From positions 3,379,961 to 3,443,960 of the forward strand of contig JAESIW010000137.1 in the NCBI GenBank assembly GCA_016802295.1: a stretch of 64,000 bases of DNA, given 5' to 3'. Made by a program: the position numbers and the translations under genes. A model generated the notes under the pieces. That model ran no database searches and was not told where the DNA came from. It saw only the letters and a list, made by a program, of their open reading frames with translations. Positions 58,208 to 64,000 of the stretch are shown in pieces (within the stretch, counting starts at the first letter, position 1; every line of letters begins with the position of its first letter). The stretch comes from Brachionus rotundiformis. Taxonomy: Eukaryota; Rotifera; Eurotatoria; Ploima; Brachionidae.

Positions 58208-61200
58208 AAATAAAACTAAAAAAAAATTATTATATTTTAAAATAAAATTTTTATTTAGCTAGAATTTACAATATTTGATAATAAAACTAAAGTGAAATTT
58301 TTTAAATTATATAAGAAAGCTACAAAAATTAGAAAATGATATGTAAATTCTATTTTCCATTATTGATTATAACAGTTTAATTAAAGGTATTGGTACTGTA
58401 TTTTTCCTAGCTTTATTTTTCAAGGACTTGAGTAATTATTACAATTTGTCTAAACTTAAAGATAAAAAGATGAATTTCTTTTTATTTAAAATTAATAAAA
58501 TTCTTGTTAATTCACTAAAAATATTTCAAGTATTATTCTAATTATTTTATAATTGTTAATTTGTAAGATACTTGAAAAATATTTATTAGCATGGTTTGCT
58601 TAAAAATAATAATAAAATTTTAAGTTTTGGTTGACATTGGTTGCTAGTAATGATTCATATTTAATCCCTGTGGATTAATGATATTTTTCTAGAAAGATAA
58701 AAACACCCGACCTTTAATAAAGATAAAGCAGATAGAATTACGCTCAATTTCAGTATTCTTTATTAAGATGAATTATTTTTTTTAATTCAAAATAATTTTT
58801 TAGTAATATAATTAAAAGTAGTTGTCAACCACTGATATGACTGGAAAATTAAGAAGCGAAATAAAAAGATATTGTTATCAAATTATTTTTTATTCGGTTC
58901 CTATTTTAAAAATCAATTCAAATTGGAAATTTTTTAATTCAACTATAAAAATTACCAAAAAATCGAATTAATTTTTAAATACCAACTAGACCATATAAAT
59001 ACTCTAAAATACATATATGTAGCTTTAATGTATAAAATCATTTACCGTAGAATTTTCAATTATCTGCTTTATAGATAATGATTAATACATAAAAATCGAT
59101 TAAATGAAATAAAACACAATCATAAATCTGTTATCAAACGCTTTTAAAAAAATAATATTTAAATACAAGGTATTTTAATTTTTTAAAAGATCTTCTAAAA
59201 AAATGCTTCAAAATTAATATAATAAGAGATAATATTTTAATCTATTGGAGCGAAAAAAAAATTAATTGTATTCTCGTTTTTAATTAAATTGTATAATAGA
59301 ATTTTGCGGTTAACAATTTTAATTTATCTAAGATGATAATTAGATATAATTTAGATTGCTGAAAAAGAAAAAATTGTCTAATCAAATTAAAAAAATTCTT
59401 TAATAAAAGAATAAAAAAATTGAAGGTTACATATTTAAGTCTAAGGCCAAGTATAAAAAAATTAAATGAATAAATCCAAGACAAGCTATTCTTTTTTCTA
59501 TTTGCATTGAATTTAGACAATAAAAATTAGATAATGTAATATCTTTAGACGATTTAGTAATTAGATTTAATTGTTTGAAAATTTTCGTTTTAACTTACTC
59601 GAATTATGAAGACTTTGGTTGAAAATGATTTTTTTCCAGGACAAATTGAAAACTATCCATTTTCAACATTTCTTATATGTTTAAATCAAAAACTTCCCAA
59701 TTGAATAAATCTGATAAGATTGGAGAATTATTATTTTCTTTCGAGTTATTTTATTTATAACTATTGAATATTGAATTTTTTGTAACAAACTCAATATATA
59801 CAACAAAATTTATTTATTTAAATATTTATAAGTCTTTTTTGTTACTTAGATAATAAAATACTGTTGTTAGCTTTAGTTCGAAAAAAAGAATAAATAAGAA
59901 AATGAAGAATATAACGAGAAATAATTCTGATCGAGAAAATTGACTTAAAAGACAAAAAATAATTTAAAATTAATCAATAATTTGAATATGAAATTTAATC
60001 GTTAAAGATGAAAAAACATTCTTTTCGCTTAATTCATTAATTTTAAAACGAACAAAAATTTTAATAGATACTTTAAATGATTAAAATTTAACTTTAAATT
60101 TTTCTCTATTATCTTCATTTGAAGGATTTTTGATTGAATAAAAATAAAATTCGGAACATGTAAGAAAATTATTCAAATAAAAAATAAAGAATTTTAAAAT
60201 CAAATTGATTATTTTAGATTTAGTGATAAAAAGAATAAGCTTTTCTCGCATATTCATTTTCCTCTATTTTATCAAAAAAATCTGAGAATGAAAAACTGTC
60301 AAAAAAATTTAAATGCTATTATAACTAATAACCTTATTTATAAGATCTAGAAAATTCGATGAGCGTAATTATCTTATTGATGAAAACTACTTGAATCTAA
60401 GTTTTAAATTAGTTTTAAACCTAAAAATTAACTTCTTCTAAAGAACACTATTAACGTCTTAAAAATATTATATCTTCTTACGTTTAATTAAAAATTATAC
60501 AAATGATGCAAGAATAATTTTCAAGGTTTATTGTTTCACAACAGACTGATTGCTATTATTTGAATTAAAAAATAGTAAGTAGCTTGATTTTAAGAAATGA
60601 TAATAGAGAAGCAATAGAATCATTTCTTTTTGAATATTCGCAATATATTAATCAATAAATATATTAATAAAAATAAACTTTTAATACAAAAAATCTATTA
60701 AAATTTTTTTCTTAAATTATCTTATCATTTTTCATTCTTAAAGCCTCAGTTAAATTTCACGATTTATTATTTTGAAAAATTTACATTCATTTAAAGTGTT
60801 TTACATCAAAAAAAGTTCTTTTAAAAATCAATGTTAAAAGACGCCTTAAGGAGCTAACAAATTTATCCAAAGGCAATACTCAGTAAATCCAAGAACTGAT
60901 ATGAAAAATTTTACTGTTAATTATTTTTTTATACAGTTGATGTTTTCATAGCATAATTAGTCTATACTATTATATTCATAATAATTTAAACGACTGATTA
61001 AAATACACTTAAAACATTTTGTTTATTAAATAATATAATTGTAAAAATAAATTTTTATTTCCTTTAAATTTTTATTTTGTTTATTTTTTCTAAGGAGTCT
61101 AAAAATTTTAGTTATTGCTTACGTAAATACATAAGCTCAGGATATAAAATTAATAGGCATTTAGTGATTAATTAATAAATATGTATAAACGATAACTTCA

Positions 61201-62342
61201 TTGATACATTCTTTTATTTTGATAAACATTTCTAAAATAAGCTTCATAGCTTCTTTACTTCATTTTCTAGTTAATTTTTGATTATTTTTTAAGCTTTTCT
61301 TTTCTTAGCTTATTTGCAGTTTTTATCTTTTTGAAATTTTAAATTTTTTTCTGCTTGACATTATCTCTTTCAAAAATAACTGATTTGATATTTTTTTCAA
61401 TTGGAGGATTTAATAAAATATTAATAATTTCTTTTGCCTACAATAAACTTATTTCACCTTTGATTTGTACTGTAAAAAAATGTGCCAAATAAATTTTAAG
61501 CACAACCAAAAAAGCATGATTTTGATTTATTAAAGACTCATAATATAATTGAAAAAATCAAATTAATAATGTATCATTTTTAAATTAAATTTCATATGTA
61601 AAAATTACTTACCCAGGGAATCAGCAAATAATTATCGTTTTGAGATGATCGAATATTAGTCATTTTATTAAGCCTTGCTTTAACTCAACTATCAGCTATA
61701 CAATAATTTTATAAAAAGAGATTTCCTATTTAATTTAATTTATTTAAATGTAACAATGTAAAACATGTGAAATATGGTCCAAAATTTTAATATTAAAAAT
61801 ACCTATCTTATCTAATTCCTCTTAGGATTTAATTTTTTAAATTCATTTTAAGCATAATAAAGTTAAAATGTTCCACCTGTTAAGTCATCAAGACTAATTT
61901 GATTTGTATAAAATTTTTAAAAGTAATGAAGAATATAAACATTTTTTTCTTTAGGTTGGCTCTGACTTAACTTTATATCTTTAGCTTAAAAAATCTCAAT
62001 CAATTAATATTATAGATACAACACTGAAAAAATAATTTTAATATTGTTATAACTCTTTAAATTTCAAAAACAAGATTCAATCTTTAATTGCAAAATTATT
62101 CTAGATTTGAATGTTTCTTATTTTGATATTTTGTAGAAGCAAGTGTTTCTATATAATTGTGATAATTTGAAAATAAATTTATAAAATGAATTAAATTTAT
62201 CTAAATATATATTTCGTATATATTTGTTTTGATATTGTCTATATCAAAATAAATCGCAACAAGATAGTAAATTCAAATATATCATTTCATATTTTAAATG
62301 GCTAAAAATTTTAAATTGAAAAAATTCGATAACTTTCTACAT
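58208..62342. other. Gene-free AT-rich stretch
   Basis: About 4.1 kb with no gene, RNA or repeat that I can support. Base composition is extreme, with many A/T runs. Short open frames (for example 59284-59520) look random. Confidence 0.55.
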
Positions 62343-63070
62343 GATAGAAAGCATAGGGTAGTAATAGGTCTGTACGAATCTGAATGAGTTGATGTGCTAA
62401 GTGGGGTCCTACATGGTTCAGTTCTTGGTCAGTTACTATTCTTGATCTTCATAAATGACTTGCCGGAACTAGCAAGTCAATTTTATACGATGTTTGCAGA
62501 TGACAGCAAATTGATCAGTGTCATTAGAAATACAAGCGATCAAATGCTAATACAAGAGGATATTGACAAGATAGTTGAGTGGTCGAAGTACTGGAGAATT
62601 AGTTCAAGTAAAGTAATGTATGCTGAGAGCAATACTGAGCGCTATCTTGGTGCAATGGTAAAAAACAAACTCAAGTAGAATGATCAAATTGATAGCTGTG
62701 TAAAAAAAGCCAACAACATGGTTGGAATGCTCAAGAAAACTTTGCGGGATGCGCAATCATTCTTGAAATTTTAAACAAAACATAAGTATTATGTTTAATG
62801 GTGTGATGTTAAACCACATCTAGAATACTGTGTGCCTGCCTGGAATCCTTACTTAATAAAGGGTATATTTAGACTAGAACAAGTACAAAGATGAGCAACG
62901 AAATTAGTTCTACAAATTAGAAATATGAGCTATGAGTCAAGGCTAGCTAATCTGGGATAACTCTAAAAGAAAGGCGTCAGCGTGGTGATCTTCAATTAAC
63001 CAATTCAAATTAGATTATCTAAATAAATACATCGGTAGAAATGAACTAAAAAGTTAAAAGTCTATTATAG
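62343..63070 (+). pseudogene. Decayed non-LTR (LINE) reverse transcriptase fragment
   Basis: Translated pieces match the C-terminal half of CR1/Jockey-type reverse transcriptases: VDVLSGVLHGSVLGQLLFLI, INDLPELASQFYTMFADDSK (the FADD catalytic box), ERYLGAMVKNKLK, then after a stop NDQIDSCVKKANNMVGMLKK, and further on HLEYCVPAWNPYL and NMSYESRL. Several stops and frame changes interrupt it, and about 20 residues are missing before ERYLG. The 5' half and the 3' tail are gone. A dead copy. Confidence 0.9.
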
Positions 63071-63333
63071 CGGGACTACGTTAGTCGTTCTGCTTTGTTA
63101 ATTTAGTAAAACTAAGTTGACCGTAGAATATTAACTATTTTTATTAATATTATTATTCAATGATGTTATTCTATAGTTATTTATCTTTTTTAGTTTTTGT
63201 AAAAAAGTACATTTTTAAAAGTAATAAAAGTAACATTAAAAAAAATAATTTCTTTTTATTAAATAAAAATATATTGCGAAAGTATCGGAAGTTCGATAAA
63301 CGAGATAAAATGATCCAACAACAAAAAAAGTGA

Positions 63334-64000
63334 CTACCAGCAACTGAACAAAGGTGATCGCGAATGAAAGCTTTGTTTAAGCTCAACATCACTATCAAGT
63401 CTGTCGCGATTTGATAAATAAGATGGTTGTGGCTGCAAGTGATGGTGTTTGTCATGTTTAAGCTTGGTGAGCTCAACAGTTACACATGGCATTTGAACAA
63501 GCTGAAGCGGTGTTCTCGCATCTTTCAGCGCTTGAACTAAATTTAGAATCTAAAAAAAACTTAGTTAATTATTATTTCCTTTAAATTAATTTTTAAAAAT
63601 TTACCTGGCCTCTCATTACTGACATTTGTTTTTCAAATGTTGATTTATCAAAACCTTTATCTTTCTGAAATAAAAAACTTATATGAAATTAGTTCATTAC
63701 AATTAAAGCAAATACCTTGAAAACTTCATAAAGCTCGTTGCATATTTCTTGAACAAAATTCATATCTGATAATTTAGGTAAAACAAGGTCTTTAATCTCT
63801 TGAGAAAATGGAATTTTTGCCTGAGGAAGCCAAGCCCAATGATATGGATCTAAGAAAAATAAGAAAATAAACTCTTTTTTTTTTGATTCTTTTTCAAATA
63901 CAAGCTCTCCACTCGTCCGGATGTTTAAACGGAAATGCAAGTCCATTATCTATAGCAGCTATTTGAATTGAAACACTTGATGAAGATGAAATAGATGTTT
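63334..64000 (-). CDS. PI4K2: Phosphatidylinositol 4-kinase type II, 3' exons
   Basis: Partial: exons 64000 (edge)-63902, 63849-63716, 63664-63605, 63549-63334; introns 51-55 nt. The visible part is about 167 residues of the C terminus. PI4K2 makes PI4P on trans-Golgi and endosomal membranes. The strings IAAIDNGLAFPFKHPDEWRA, PYHWAWLPQAKIPFS, LVLPKLSDMNFV, MRGQILNLVQALKD and LQLVQMPCVTVE match human PI4K2A/B closely, including the DNG catalytic-loop region at the window edge. The tail ends SFHSRSPLFSCW, where vertebrates have QSRKPFFSWW. The ATP-binding N-terminal lobe lies outside. Another frame of the last exon (63177-63476) is only a shadow. Confidence 0.95.

Noticed and set aside
63177..63476. 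Minus-strand frame MSSPSLNMTN as a gene
   Set aside because: It overlaps the last PI4K2 exon in another frame; the PI4K2 frame is strongly conserved.

Overview
The window is animal nuclear DNA: very AT-rich, split genes on both strands, standard genetic code, and metazoan families (anosmin-1, BCL7, IAP, WDR48, SELENOF, PI4K2). Nearly every intron I could place by GT/AG and reading-frame continuity is 40-62 nt long. That compactness, plus the mix of families (an endoglycoceramidase, divergent rhodopsin-like GPCRs, a countin-like protein), suggests a small aquatic invertebrate. A monogonont rotifer is my best guess. The species assignment is inference; the metazoan call is firm.

Left part (1-36.9 kb) is gene-dense. 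In order: a secreted repeat protein with EGF-like and CBM14 chitin-binding modules (minus, runs off the left edge); CWC22 splicing factor (minus); an orphan GPCR (minus); a GH5 endoglycoceramidase (minus); the mitochondrial import J-protein PAM18/DNAJC19 (minus); WDR48/UAF1 (minus); two tRNA-Cys(GCA) genes interleaved with two BCL7 paralogues; a DOMON-cytochrome b561 ferric-chelate-reductase-like protein (minus); a three-BIR plus RING IAP (minus); a ZCCHC24-like zinc-finger protein (plus); a coiled-coil protein with a possible BEN domain (plus); a cytochrome P450 (minus); a countin-like secreted protein (plus); and anosmin-1 (minus).

From about 37 to 52.4 kb lies a gene desert upstream of anosmin-1. 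It starts with a cluster of CTACAATTGTAG palindromes and may hold cis-regulatory DNA. It ends at a selenoprotein gene, SELENOF, in which an in-frame UGA is read as selenocysteine and a textbook SECIS element sits in the 3' UTR. Gene predictors would cut this gene at the UGA.

The right part (53-64 kb) is sparse: an unrecognised single-pass membrane protein, tRNA-Thr(CGT), a GPCR with a very long first intracellular loop, a 452-bp element with terminal inverted repeats, a decayed LINE reverse-transcriptase fragment, and the 3' exons of a type II phosphatidylinositol 4-kinase running off the right edge.

Neighbouring genes do not form a pathway; this is an ordinary eukaryotic mix. The items most worth a second look are the SELENOF/SECIS pair (with an unusual Cys-Ser-Sec motif), the countin-like gene, the BCL7/tRNA-Cys duplication, the nearly identical 276-bp coding repeats in the matrix protein, and the anosmin-side desert with its palindromes.
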